In this document: positions 35,412-46,470 of the stretch, piece by piece | Layout: every line of letters begins with the position of its first letter | Position numbering within the stretch: position 1 is the stretch's first letter | DNA from: Polytrichum commune | Taxonomy: Eukaryota > Streptophyta > Polytrichopsida > Polytrichales > Polytrichaceae | Length of the DNA: 64,000 nucleotides | Assembly (NCBI GenBank): GCA_950295325.1 | Contig: OX485806.1 | Coordinates: forward strand, 39,804,001-39,868,000 | Direction: 5' to 3' | Notes under the pieces: generated by a model | What the model was told of the DNA's origin: nothing | The model's database searches: none | The model's input: the letters and a program-made list of their open reading frames with translations, nothing else | Position numbers and translations under genes: made by a program

Positions 35412-35793
35412 GACAAAATAACAATAAGCCCTCATTTTTCTAACACCACCCCACAACTACCTACATTGGTATGTGCAAATTAGGTTGCTTTCACAAATAG
35501 GTTGCCTCTGAACACATGCAAATAACCTTGGGTCAGAATGTATTACTTTGCTTATTCATCAATATAGCAACCATAGTAGAATAATAATAATTCTATATCC
35601 AATAGTATGATAGTATGAATTCAAATTAATGTGGAATGTCAATATTTTAGCCTGGGGCAACAACATTAAAACAACTCCGAGATTGAGTTTACACATTTAT
35701 AAATAAGTTTTTTGTAATGTGGAAGAAAATGCTGGGGTAATTTATTAAATGAAAAGAAAGAAACCATTTTATTGCACCCTCCCCCTTCTTCTC

Positions 35794-36137
35794 TTGGGGG
35801 GGGGGGGGTAGTCATTGGTTGGAGTAGCAATATACGTGCGAACAAATGATAGGGTATTTTAAAAACATGGGGGCTACAAATTATAAATGGACTTAAGAGT
35901 AATATAGGGTATCAAAAATGGCACTGGACATCTTTAAAGTACTATAGGGTATGGAATAATAGGGAATTTGGAATTATAAGTAATGCAAGCCATTTTTCTA
36001 TTAACCCAAAGTAGAAATTTACATAATGATAGCATGTGAAAAAAAGAAGAGAATTGAAAGTAATACCCCCCTATAAAATAGTGGTTGTTCGCACCTATAT
36101 CCTTAACTTTTTAACACACTGCCCCCCCCCCCCCGAG
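35794..36137 (+). mobile_element. Element with G-tract termini, family I copy 1
   Basis: 344 bp opening with a G-run followed by TAGTCATTGGTTGGAGTAGC and closing CACTG plus a C-run plus GAG. It is flanked by CTTCTTCTC (35785-35793) and CTTCTTCTT (36138-36146). Outside the homopolymers it differs from 37217-37559 at only about eight positions. Non-coding. Confidence 0.75.
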
Positions 36138-36267
36138 CTTCTTCTTCTTCTTCTAGTCAGAAGTGTTTTTTTGTGTGGGGAGGGGGGGGGATCTCCAATC
36201 TTTATGAAAAATTCAAGAAATTTAATATTAGCCTCCAAAATCTTAATGGCTTGCCCTCAATTCTGCA

Positions 36268-36449
36268 ATTAGTTAAGGAATCAACAAACATGCATTTTCG
36301 TCAACTAAAATTAAAACATGGGAGGTCCAATTTCTAATTTGATATGTGTTGTAGATTCTCTAATCCAACACAAGTTTCGTTGTGTAAACCTAACATGTAG
36401 AAGTTGGAGAACATGTTGGAAAAACAAATCAAATAACACCCACATACCT
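36268..36449 (+). repeat. Family E element, right half only
   Basis: Aligns with the right half of 24603-24975 (AATCAACAAACATGCATTTT, ATGTAGAAGTTGGAGAACAT, end AATAACACCCACATACCT), followed by TA. The left half is missing. Confidence 0.6.
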
Positions 36450-37216
36450 TATGTGGCAGATCCAAACATTGAAACCCCAAGGTCAAGGTAATTTGGAGTT
36501 ATCTTCATTGAAATAGCATTCAAATATAGAAGTAAACAAGAAAAGATAAAGGTTAGTCCAAAAAGGGTTAGATGAGGATAAGAGAAAGTTTTAAGGAAGA
36601 AGAACCACTTTTGAAGGAGTGGTTAGGACTTGAAGTAGGGAAGTTGAAATATGGTGAGAAATTTTATTTAAAGAGGAGAGGGAACAATGATGGGTGTGAC
36701 TTAATCTTGTATGAAGGGTTTGGGTTAGGTGACCATTTTCAAGAATTGTATTAAAGACTTTGGTTAACTATGTGTATCAAGGAATGGATTGTTGGCTATG
36801 TTGAATGTGTTGAATTGAGCGAATGTTAGGATGATAGCATTGCCTCTATTTGACAGATATCCGGTTGTAGTGAAGGGGAGTGGTCAAGTAAATGAGATCC
36901 CAATAAGCTAGCTTAGGAAATGACCACCGTGAGGGTAAGGGATAGTTTGGGAATATGAATTGGAGAATTTTGAATAGTAGGAGATATAGGAAGAACTGGT
37001 AAGGGGTTATACCGCCTAGACAATGACATGAGTACTTAGTAAGGTTCTATGGAATACAATAGTTTAATTACCGAGTGTTTGGAATGTTAGGACTGAAGGA
37101 ATACGACCTTTCACCAAACTTACCGTACTACTAGGATCGTTAGAGTAAGGTTGTTAGGTAAGGAGATGACATTAGGTATCAGTGTTAGGGGTAAGGAAGG
37201 AGCCAGTAGCAACCTC

Positions 37217-37559
37217 TCGGGGGGGGGGTAGTCATTGGTTGGAGTAGCAATATACGTGCGAACAAATGATAGGGTATTTTAAAAACATGGGAGCTAAAAA
37301 TTATAAATCGACTTAAGAGTAATATAGGGTATCAAAAATGGCATTGGACATCTTTAAAGTACTATAGGGTATGGAATAATAGGTACTTTGGAATTATAAG
37401 TAATGCAAGCCATTTTTCTATTAACCCAAAGTAGAAATTTACATAATGATAGCATGTGAAAAAAAGAAGAGAATTGAAAGTAATACCCCCCTATAAAATA
37501 GTGGTTGTTCGCACCTATATCCTTAACTTTTTAAGACACTGCCCCCCCCCCCCCCCGAG
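37217..37559 (+). mobile_element. Element with G-tract termini, family I copy 2
   Basis: 343 bp from TCGGGGGGGGGTAGTC to a C-run ending CCGAG. It is flanked on both sides by AGCAACCTC (37208-37216 and 37560-37568), an exact 9-bp duplication. That length fits Mutator-like elements, but the G-run termini are unusual. About 97% identical to 35794-36137 by eye, so insertion is recent. Confidence 0.8.
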
Positions 37560-37829
37560 AGCAACCTCAAGCACATGATCCTAGTAACTAGATAAGACCA
37601 TATGTGGACCTAATACGCATAGGTCGTTGGTGGTGGTAGTGTCACTAATGGTGCTAATAATATACCGAACCGGTAGCTCGATAGTCGGGTAGGATAGAGA
37701 AAGAGATGCCGGTAGGACTTGAAGAAGAACGGGCTATATAGATAGCATTACGCTACTGCAGAAGAGCCGGTAAAGTGATAGAGGGATAGCAATACAAAGG
37801 GGACATGGCCAAACAAACAAACAAACAAA

Positions 37830-38540
37830 ACAAAGAGAACCGACTGCTAGTTACAGATGAACTAGTTGGGTTTGAAGAATAACCGGTTGAAGTTCAAGAC
37901 TTTGTGAAAATCACCGACCATTTTAGAGGACTCTATGGAATACACCCCAAATTGGTCAAGAAAAACCGAAAGATGCCAACATGTACAGTCCACCCTCTAT
38001 AAATGTTAGGCTCTGGAGTAAAATTTTCCCAACATTTATAGTGAGTTAACATTGTAACAGTTATAAAGGGAGCTTTTTGAATGCTTAACAAATATAAATT
38101 CATTACAATTATGGAGGGAGAGTTTTGCAAAATTATCATATATAAAATATGTGTATCAAATAAATCTTTTGTTTTTATGAAACAAAATAAGAATCAATAT
38201 AGTCCAGATGAATGATTTGATCACAAAAGTCAAATTTGGTGGCTTTTGCCACTTTGAAAGGTTGTGAGTCAATGTAATGGATGTTGTCACACAATATTGG
38301 ATGTATTTTGTAGGTTAACATTTATAAGTGGCAAATTAACAAAGAGGGGAGTAAATTATTGTTAACATTTAACATAGTTAACATTCTAATTAGCAATATG
38401 AGGGGAGTACGATTTTGTTAACAAATATAATGAGTTAACGTTTATAAGTGTAACATTTATCGAGGGTGGACTGTAACCGGTTGGACTTGGAAACACTAGG
38501 GTTTTGACCGATTCCACCCCAAAATCTCCCCAAACACTCG
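37830..38540 (-). mobile_element. hAT-like MITE, CCGGTT family (B) copy 4, split by an insertion
   Basis: Reverse-orientation copy. Its left part (37835-37985) and right part (38474-38540) together make one family B element and are separated by the pogo-like MITE at 37986-38473. The right end reads in complement CGAGTGTTTGGGGAGATTTT. The left terminus has merged with a (CAAA)n run. Confidence 0.75.
37986..38473. mobile_element. pogo/Emigrant-like MITE nested in the hAT MITE
   Basis: A 488-bp element starting CAGTCCACCCTCTATAAATG and ending in the complement of CAGTCCACCCTCGATAAATG, flanked by TA (37984-37985 and 38474-38475). Uninterrupted family B copies read ACATGT-AACC at this point, so only the element plus one TA was added. 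CAGT termini with CCTCTATAAAT recall the Emigrant/Lemi1 group of pogo-type MITEs. AT-rich and non-coding. Confidence 0.85.
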
Positions 38541-38755
38541 GGTTGTTGGCCGGAGTATAAATTGGAGAAGTCAATAAACGATATGCTCTCCATGGCAACT
38601 AGCTAGGTCACAAGTAGGACATCGGTGGCCACCAACTAGTACTGTGGCTTGAAAGTTGGAGAATTCGTCATGAATGAGGAAATCTGGGGTTGAATAAAAC
38701 GTAACAATAATAAGCTATCAATCTTGTGACACTAGTGACTGGCAGCCTCAACTAC

Positions 38756-38821
38756 TATATATATAACAGAGACGTGGGAAGACATTAGACAGGCAGGCTC
38801 CTCGAGAGGAAGGAGAAGATG
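38756..38821 (+). promoter_or_regulatory. TATA-like element and purine-rich leader before an ATG
   Basis: TATATATATAA (38756-38766) is followed at about +55 by GAGGAAGGAGAAGATGG, a start-codon-like context at 38819. The ATG frame closes after 17 codons. A different frame just downstream is open for about 50 codons in the first tandem unit. It may be the remains of a small gene's promoter. No transcript evidence. Confidence 0.3.
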
Positions 38822-38851
38822 GTGCGCCTACCAACAGAGTCTAAGGAAAGG

Positions 38852-40112
38852 ACACTTACACAATCATTCTGAACGAAGGGCCAGTGTTTGTTGGGAACAT
38901 GCATGTGTCGGGAACATGCCCATGTACCTTAACGACCAAGTTAAAGGACGTGTTTCCAATGAGAGCTTGGAGGAAGAGGAATGAGATCAATGTCATAAAT
39001 CATCTATGATTGATTTCCTTTTCCAAATATGTATATCATGTTTGGGTGTACTATATACTTCACACCGATATTCCATGACGAATAAGGTACGTGTATGTGT
39101 GGGTGTTGTTCGCTTCGTTCCTTATATGTGTTCTCTCCAACTTTTATCGGTTTAGATTTTTAGGCAACGTTGCTTGTGTTGCATTAACAAATCTACGATG
39201 AAAACCGGATTGGAGATTGGGTTTGTTCTTATTTAGTTATGGTTACCGTAAGTGCATGTTTGTTGATTTTCTTAACACTTACACAATCATTCTAAACGAA
39301 GGGCCAGTGTTGTTGGGAACATGCCGATGTACTTTAACGACCAAGTTAAAGGATGTGTTTCCAATGAGAGCTTGGAGGAAGAGGATGAGATCAATGTCAT
39401 AAATAATCTATGATTGATTTCCTTTTCTAAATATGTATATCGTGTTTTGGTGTACTATATACTTCACACCGATATTCCATGGCGAATAAGGTACGTGTAT
39501 GTGTGGGTGTTGTTCGCTTCGTTCCTTATATGTGTTCTCTCCAACTTTTATCGGTTTAGATTTTTAGGCAACGTTGCTTGTGTTGCATTAACAAATCTAC
39601 GATGAAAACCGGATTGGAGATTGGGTTTGTTCTTATTTAGTTATGGTTACTATAAGTGCATGTTTGCTGATTTTCTTATCACTTACATAATCATTCTAAA
39701 CCAAGGGCCAATGTTGTTGGGAACATGCCGGTGTCGGGAACATGCCAATGTACTTTAATGACCAAGTTAAAGGATGTGTTTCCAATGAGAGCTTGGAGGA
39801 AGAGGATGAGATCAACGTCATAAATAATCTATGATTGATTTCCCTTTCTAAATATGTATATCGTGTTTTGGTGTACTATATACTTCACAACGATATTCCA
39901 TGGCGAATAAGGTACGTGTATGTGTGGGTGTTGTTCGGTTCGTTCCTTATATGTGTTCTCTCCAACTTCTCTCGGTTTAGATTTTTAGGCAACGATGCTT
40001 GTGTTGCATTAGCAAATCCTACAATGAACCATCGGCGAAAACTGAATTGGAGATTGGGTTTGTCCTTATTTAGTTATATGATTGCTATAAGTGCATATTT
40101 GTTGTTTTCCTT
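38852..40112 (+). repeat. Tandem array, 3 units of ~404-433 bp
   Basis: Units start near 38852, 39275 and 39679 with ACTTACA-AATCATTCT and end with AGTGCATGTTTGTTGATTTT. They are about 95% identical. In units 1 and 2 a frame keeps the peptide TTKLKDVFPMRAWRKR despite small indels upstream; in unit 3 it is interrupted. A second frame in units 2 and 3 (39414-39605 and 39835-40155) is hydrophobic and also unrecognised. A diverged piece of the same unit lies near 49830-49950. Either a satellite-like amplification or a broken, tandemly duplicated gene fragment. Confidence 0.8.
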
Positions 40113-41632
40113 GGTTGTGTGTATAGATCCTACATCCAATTGTGTCCACTATTGAGTATGGTGTAGTTGATGATTTGAAGACATAGTTCAATGCCTTTTA
40201 ATCATGAGTTTTTTTATGTTGTTTGTTCGTGGGGAGTATGTGGAGGTGGAAATTTTGGTATAATTTGTAGCCTTGAGAGTTTTGGGAAGGTGTGGAACAT
40301 GGAACTTGGCTAGTATTCGACTATCTTCAAATGCATTGTTGGTTACTTATTTTGGAATCGCATTCCTAGAGCTATTTAATTACAATTAGCTCAAAAAAAA
40401 TTGGACAAACTATGTTATAGACAAGGATCGCATCCATCATTGGAGATTTATGATTTGGAGAGTACAAAGTTTTGCACCAATTTTTTTCTCTTTTTGCAAG
40501 AATGTAATGTTATCTTATTGCAAGAATCAAGTCCACCTTGTGATCAATTTCAAACAATTTGATTTTTTGTGAGCACATAGCTCATGTGCCATTCCAAACT
40601 AATAGGAGGACTTCCCAAGCATTAAAAACTATTCTAAGTCCCCTTAGTCGGCCTCATTTAGAAACTTCTCATTATATATTTTTTGTTGCCCAAGGGTGTA
40701 AGTTTGACTTCAAACCCCAACTAACATAGATAATGTGGTTGGATTGTCCTAAAATTTTGTGGACATGTACTTAGCTACTTAGTTCTCAACTGGTACAGTT
40801 GAAGCTTTCAAATCCACTTTATATTGGCTTGAAAGAAACAAAGTTTAGAACTGGTCAAGGGGAAAACCCAAAATCAACCAAATTGGACTTGAGCATTTAA
40901 GGGTTAATGCATGAAGATCTAGATCGAAATTTGTCCTCAGAAATGCAATCCCAATGGTTTGCACATCACTTGATACTTATTGACATCATCATTCATTTTT
41001 GCTAAGCAATACGCACCCTTAGAACCATCGTGAGGTAAGAGAGAATCAATGTTGGTACTAGGTATTAGTCACCAATGTGGCTATTTGTCATTCATGGAAA
41101 ACTTTGGTTAAGTTCATTCATAACAACAAGCTTTGTCATATACCACTCAAATATAGGTGTTCAAATAACCCTAAAAGCCCCAAATAATCAAAGAGTGGTC
41201 AATAACTTTTTCAAAAACTTCGTTGCTTTTAATTGTCATGGTCTTTTCATTTTCTAAAGGTTACCACTTAAACTTGCTACACATGGAGGGTTATCTCGCC
41301 ACCTAAGATTGTGGTCTAGTATTTTTTGTTTATAACTCTACATTGTTTGTTTGTTTGTTTGTTCTGAAACCTAAATTAACTCATTCTGGTGTCACTTCAA
41401 CTAGTTAAAAAATAACCTCCATGATGCATACAATTTCAAGGCTTTTATGTTGGATGAATGAGAGACACTCACTCACTCTCAAAGATTGTGTACCCAAATG
41501 AATTTATTTTTATCCAAATTAACCCTAGAATCGGGGTCAGAAAAGTGAACCAATTGAATTGAATTAACAACATAGTTGGGAGGGACATGTTTTAATCGCA
41601 CCTCTAGTGGTAAGTTAACTTAGAGCCACTTC
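40113..41632. other. Gene-free interval
   Basis: No supported gene. A (TTTG)n run lies at about 41346-41362. Confidence 0.5.
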
Positions 41633-42122
41633 ACACACTGAGCCAAGAGCTTTGATCATGAAATTGTGAGAGCCCAAAAGAAAGTGTCCGAAGGCCATCC
41701 CAAGACACCTCCAAAATCATGTAGTGTGGTCACGGACCCTCAAGTGTAGTGTGAAGTCATATATGACTGGGCCCTCAACCAAATGCTATTTCAATGAATT
41801 TCTATTCATGCGGATCCTCACACATGATAAAATAGAACAAACCAACGGTTGTGAGTGTTCAGAGTGCCATGATCTCCCGGTCTTGTGTTAAGCCTACCTC
41901 CAAGAGGTGGTTTTTGAAAACAGTCCAAGTGACCATGAAACATGATCCATTCGATGCCATGTAGGAATCCGTGTAGACTCTACATCCATCTTGCATTCAC
42001 ATACTTCGTTAGCCCCTCAGGCGTAGTGGGAAGTGAACTTGGACCGGCTCCGCCTTTTCCACCAATGAGAGTGCTTGAAGTGTAATGGTCACGGGCTCTC
42101 AGTCTCGTGTGTGAAGTGGCCC
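41633..42122 (-). mobile_element. Harbinger/Tourist-like MITE, family A copy 3
   Basis: A 490-bp reverse-orientation copy from GAGCCACTTCACACACTGAG to GTGTGTGAAGTGGCCC, flanked by TTA (41630-41632 and 42123-42125). The left terminus has two substitutions relative to the other copies. Confidence 0.85.
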
Positions 42123-42125
42123 TTA

Positions 42126-43750
42126 GGTGTTTGTTGTGAAGTGAAATCCTCTTTTATTTTAATAAGCATTCAAGTAGGGACAAACACAAAAGAAGACCTC
42201 ACTGGCAGAATTGAACCCTCGCAACTGCCAACTGACACTCAATCCTTTGCCTCACAGTTCAGTTTTGTTGCAGAGGCCCCACTGACTATTGGTCGGACTG
42301 CCAAAGAAATCAACCAAAGTACGTAACCTCTTTTAAAATAAAAATAAAAAAACCCACTCACCACCTCCGGTAAGAAGGCTGTTTGTTAGAGTGAGAACTT
42401 TCCGTTTCATAACACCTACCGAGGGGTAAAGTAAAGACACGTTTCTTATAGATTGGTTGTTGATTCATCCCACTTTAATTTCACTAGACTAATTCGGGGT
42501 TGTTGTCTCCTGATTTTGGGATTCAATTGGATTCTAATAGAAATCTTTGGGGTGTTGTGAACATCCATTCTTAGAGCAAGGCCATGGAAGCAAAGAAACG
42601 TTTCCACTACACCAAATAGTCATGTTTGACTTTAGTGTGGTTGTAACAGTTGGAATCACATGTTGGTATGATTTTAACTTGAGATTATCACATTCTTTCC
42701 TTAGATAAGAAAAACAACTAGTCTACAAATAACTTGCTTGCTAAGAATTTGACGTTCTTGATAAAAGCTAATAACAACACTTAACTTCATATGATAACCC
42801 ACACTAATAGGACAAATTGGTGTACCTTCGGCTTTTGTCGAAGTTGATTCTATACAATCAATTGATGGATAATGAAAAAAAGTTTTAAAAAAAACACTCT
42901 CATATTCAACTTAGCAAAATCTATTAAATGATCTAATCATGTAGTTCGACATGTTGTGATTTTGGATTGATCCTATTCTACCGAAATACCAATCGCCATC
43001 TCATATGTGCCCATGCATCCATGAATAGTGTAGTGACACAACAATGATAGTTGAGCAATAGTTACAAAGTACCTATCGCCATCTAGATCACGATGCGTTG
43101 AAAACCCTTGAGTGAGACAGACATGAATGCCCAGAAAAAAGAAGCACAAATCACTTACTCATGCACACCCGCCCCCCCGCCCCCCCCCCCCCCCCCCACC
43201 CTTCCCCCTTGACAACCACCCCACAACAAGGTTTTACGTGTATTGATATGAAGTGTTTGGGCTCATATCGGAAGATCCTATCATACAACTCAATATGTTA
43301 TAGTGTTGGGCCAATTTCACTTAACTATCATTCATCATCCCATCGCACCACTCATGCAACAATGAACAATGTGGTGACATAGCAATAGTTGAGCAATAAG
43401 TTACAAAAATATCGACATAGCGATCATAATGTGTAGGAGAACCTCGAGTACATGACATGAATGTTTGTCCATGCAACCTTCCACTCACCAACAAGATTTT
43501 ATGTATGTTGATGTGAAGAGCTTGGGCTACTATCAATAGATCCTATCATATGATTCAACATGTTATCATTTTGGGTCCAATTCTACTTAAAATATACAAG
43601 TCACCATCTCCTCACACCACTCATGCTTTCATGAATGACCAATGTGGTGACATAACAATAGTTGCGCAATAGTTGCAAATAAAAGATCGCCATCTAGATC
43701 GCGACATTGAATGCTACAAGAAATTAAGCTCAATTCACTTCCTCCTGCAC
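42126..43750. other. Gene-free interval with a long C-tract
   Basis: No supported gene. A C-run of about 27 bases with two interruptions lies near 43171-43198. Two blocks around 43010-43110 and 43340-43440 share ACAATGATAGTTGAGCAATA-like and CATGAATG motifs with about 43620-43690, suggesting an old triplication. Confidence 0.45.
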
Positions 43751-43752
43751 TA

Positions 43753-44100
43753 AGTAGGGGTGGCAATTTCCGTCCAAATTTCAGGTGTGCCTAGTTGGGA
43801 TGCTGAAACTTTTTTTTTATAAATTTGGAGCGCTCTGCAAAGCTGGTGCAAGAGCAACTATGAAAAAATCAAAAATTTCCAACATGTTTATGATTTCCTA
43901 CAAATTTTTAGAGGAAACCTTGTAGAGTGACCAACACTCGCACATAGGGTACGTGGTATATCCACAGGGTGGATTTTTAAAACCGACCTCTGGCAGCCAA
44001 TGAAATGTTGGTAGCGCTGTGAACAGTAAAAGCACCTAGATAGGTGCTTCCGACATAGGGGTCGACTTTAGGACCCGCACGGAAATTGCCACCCCTACCT
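43753..44100. mobile_element. TA-flanked MITE, family D copy 1
   Basis: A 348-bp element starting AGTAGGGGTGGCAATTTCCG and ending in the complement of AGGTAGGGGTGGCAATTTCC, flanked by TA (43751-43752 and 44101-44102). It matches 56120-56492 in reverse orientation, including GGTACGTGGTATATCCACAG. Non-coding. Confidence 0.8.
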
Positions 44101-44405
44101 TAGCTAGCTAGCTCACGTCACCGTGACCTTGGTCCAACAAGTACTTTGGGAATCGGAACCGCAACAAATGCTTGGATCGGGTCGTTGTTGGTTAAGTGTA
44201 AACTTGTTCTTAAGTTATTGGCGTGGGTGAAGAGTCCATATCTGCATGGGCATGTGTTTAAGTTACTTGAACCCAAAGGACACACCTAACATTTGCGGGT
44301 GCTCGAGTCGAGGTGGATTTGGGAAGGTGGGGTTTGGTGGAGATTGGGTCGATGACTAACTTTTATCATAGGGCTCCTTTAATTACACCAACAAAACGTT
44401 ACTAA

Positions 44406-44907
44406 GGGCCACTTCACACACGAGCCAAGAGCCGTGACCATGAAATTGTGAGAGCCCAAAAGAAAGTGTCCAAAGGCCGTCCCAACACACCTCCCAAATC
44501 ATGTAGTGTGGTCACGGATCCTCAAGTGTAGTGTGAAGTCATATGTGACCGGGTCCTCAACCAAATGTTATTTCAATGAATTTTTATTCATGGGGGGGTC
44601 CTCATACATGATAAAATAGAATAAACTAATGGTTGTGAGTGTTCAGAGTGCCACGGTCTCCCGGTTTTTCTGTTAGGCCTACCTCCAAGAGATGGTTTTT
44701 GAACATAGTCCAAGTGACCATGAAACATGATCCATTCGATGCCATGTAGGAATGCGTGTAGACTTTACATCCATCTTGCATTCACATACTCCGTTGGTCT
44801 CTCAAGCGTAGTGTGAAGCGAACTTGGACCGGCTCTGCCTTTTCCACCAACGAGAGTGCTTGAAGTGTAATGGTCACGGGCTCTCAGTCTCGTGTGTGAA
44901 GTGGCCC
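44406..44907 (-). mobile_element. Harbinger/Tourist-like MITE, family A copy 4
   Basis: A 502-bp copy from GGGCCACTTCACACACGAG to its complement, flanked by TAA (44403-44405 and 44908-44910). The paralogous site in the second copy of the duplication reads CGTTACTAAGCAGGTACATG with no insertion and a single TAA. That directly confirms the target duplication. Confidence 0.9.
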
Positions 44908-45103
44908 TAAGCGAGTACATGATGCTCTTTTTCAAAAGAAAGAGGTTGTGATTAGACAACTTTGATAATTTACAATTGTTTGTCAAACAATTCACAATAC
45001 ACAACCTAAGTGTTCTCCATAAACAGTTGCCCTAACAATTGCGGTGCTCGAGTTGAGGTGGATTTGGGAAGGTGGGGTTCGGTGGACATCGGGTCGATAA
45101 CTA

Positions 45104-46299
45104 CAGTCTAACCTTGATAATGTCACCCTTGTTAATGGGACACCTTGATACTGTCACCTAAAAGTTTGAAACCGATTTTCTTAGTGTAAAACTCCCTCGT
45201 TATTATCCCTATCACCCTTGTTAATGTCACTATTTTTTTCCAAAATCCGTAGTGTAAATGTGATAATATCAAATATGGATGGATTGTATGTGATGGTTGG
45301 ATGGACATATTGTAGTAGCCAAAAGGGTCATGAGCCACCCCTGTGATAAATGCAATGTTATTCAAAGGGTCATGAGCCGCCTCTGTGCACCAACCCTGAA
45401 CGGTGCTGTCTATACACGGCACTCAAAGGTGTTGTCTTTGACGGCGCTGCCAAGACTTCTTGGCCTCTATGCACCCCACCTTCCGTCACATGTGTTCACC
45501 TATGTGTCTTTGAGGGTTTCAGCTTGTGTGAAGTAATTTAGGATGTTAAGTTCTACGGTTTAGCTGAGCTGGTACAGAGTAGTGTCGACTTAAGCTAAAT
45601 TAGTTCAATTGGTTTGCAATGTAGAAATCTCAAGATATGTGGCACGGTCTTCACTGTTTCTATAGTCAATAGTCGCATAGGAGAATCTAGTAAGATCATA
45701 AGTGTTAGCCGCTCATCCTAAGTGGGCATTCAATTAGGAACAATCTTCTAGACTAGTTAGTCAAGCTCACAAGTAGAAACAATCTTCTAGGTAGGTTAGT
45801 CAAGCTCATAAGTAGAAACAGTCTTCTAGGTAGGTTAGTCAAGCTCATAAGTAGAAACAGTCTCCTAGGTAGGTTAGTCAAGCTCATGGTCGAGCTCACT
45901 TGTATATAATGAACCATTGTTCATTTGGAATTTAAATGCACACTTTCTATCATAGGCTTGTGTTTCTTCATGCAGTGCAGGTGTTCTTCGTTGTGTTGTT
46001 GTTGCTACATTGGAAGCTAGTGATTGGCTGATCTCAATGACACATTGTGATGTGCTCATGTTGTTATTCACAATTTTGAATTATATTTTACATTCAAAAA
46101 CATTGAAGTCTTGTGTTTGTTTTTTTTTTTGTTTTTTTTTTTTTACATTGTAATTTCATTTTGATTTTCTACCTTTTTTTTTTGATAATATCACATTATG
46201 CACAAATCTTCAAAATGTGACATTATCAAATATGTCACACCTTGTTTATATCACACTTTATGGTGAAACGGATGGTGTGATATTATCAAGGTTAGACTG
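45104..46299. mobile_element. TA-flanked Tc1/mariner-pogo-like element, 1.2 kb
   Basis: A 1196-bp element starting CAGTCTAACCTTGATAATGT and ending in the complement of CAGTCTAACCTTGATAATAT, flanked by TA (45102-45103 and 46300-46301). Further GTGACATTATCAA-type subrepeats lie inside both ends. The paralogous copy reads CGATGACTAACTTTTATCAT, an empty site with one TA. It contains no recognisable transposase; the frames at 45132-45541 lack DDE/DDD motifs. A 39-bp tandem array lies inside. Confidence 0.85.
45738..45890 (+). repeat. 39-bp tandem repeat, ~4 units
   Basis: Units read GTAGAAACA(A/G)TCTTCTAGG followed by TAGGTTAGTCAAGCTCATAA. Three units are nearly identical and the first is diverged. 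Located inside the 1.2-kb TA-flanked element. Confidence 0.85.
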
Positions 46300-46470
46300 T
46301 AACGTCTAGATCTTAGAGCCCCGTTACACCAACAAAACGTTACTAAGCAGGTACATGATGTTCTCTTTCAAAAGAAAGAGTTCTCTTGCGATTAAAACAC
46401 TTTGATAATTTACAGTTACTAGTCGAACAATTCACAACAGTCTACATCCTAAGTGTTCCCCATAAACAAG

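Larger units (their letters stand above)
44286..46470 (+). repeat. Tandem segmental duplication, each copy with a different insertion
   Basis: Copy 1 (about 44286-45030) and copy 2 (about 45036-46470) share about 245 bp once insertions are removed. They share GAGGTGGATTTGGGAAGGTG, ACACCAACAAAACGTTACTA, TTTCAAAAGAAAGAG and CCTAAGTGTTC-CCATAAACA, in the same order. Copy 1 holds the family A MITE; copy 2 holds the TA-flanked element at 45104-46299. Each copy preserves the other's empty site. Confidence 0.85.

Noticed and set aside
45551-45620. tRNA-like stretch (TTTAGCTGAGCTGGTACAGAG … AGTTCAATTGG)
   Set aside because: A-box resemblance is fair but the B box is poor and no cloverleaf folds.
45738-45890. 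Possible CRISPR-like array (39-bp repeats)
   Set aside because: Units are contiguous without unique spacers; an ordinary minisatellite in a plant transposon.
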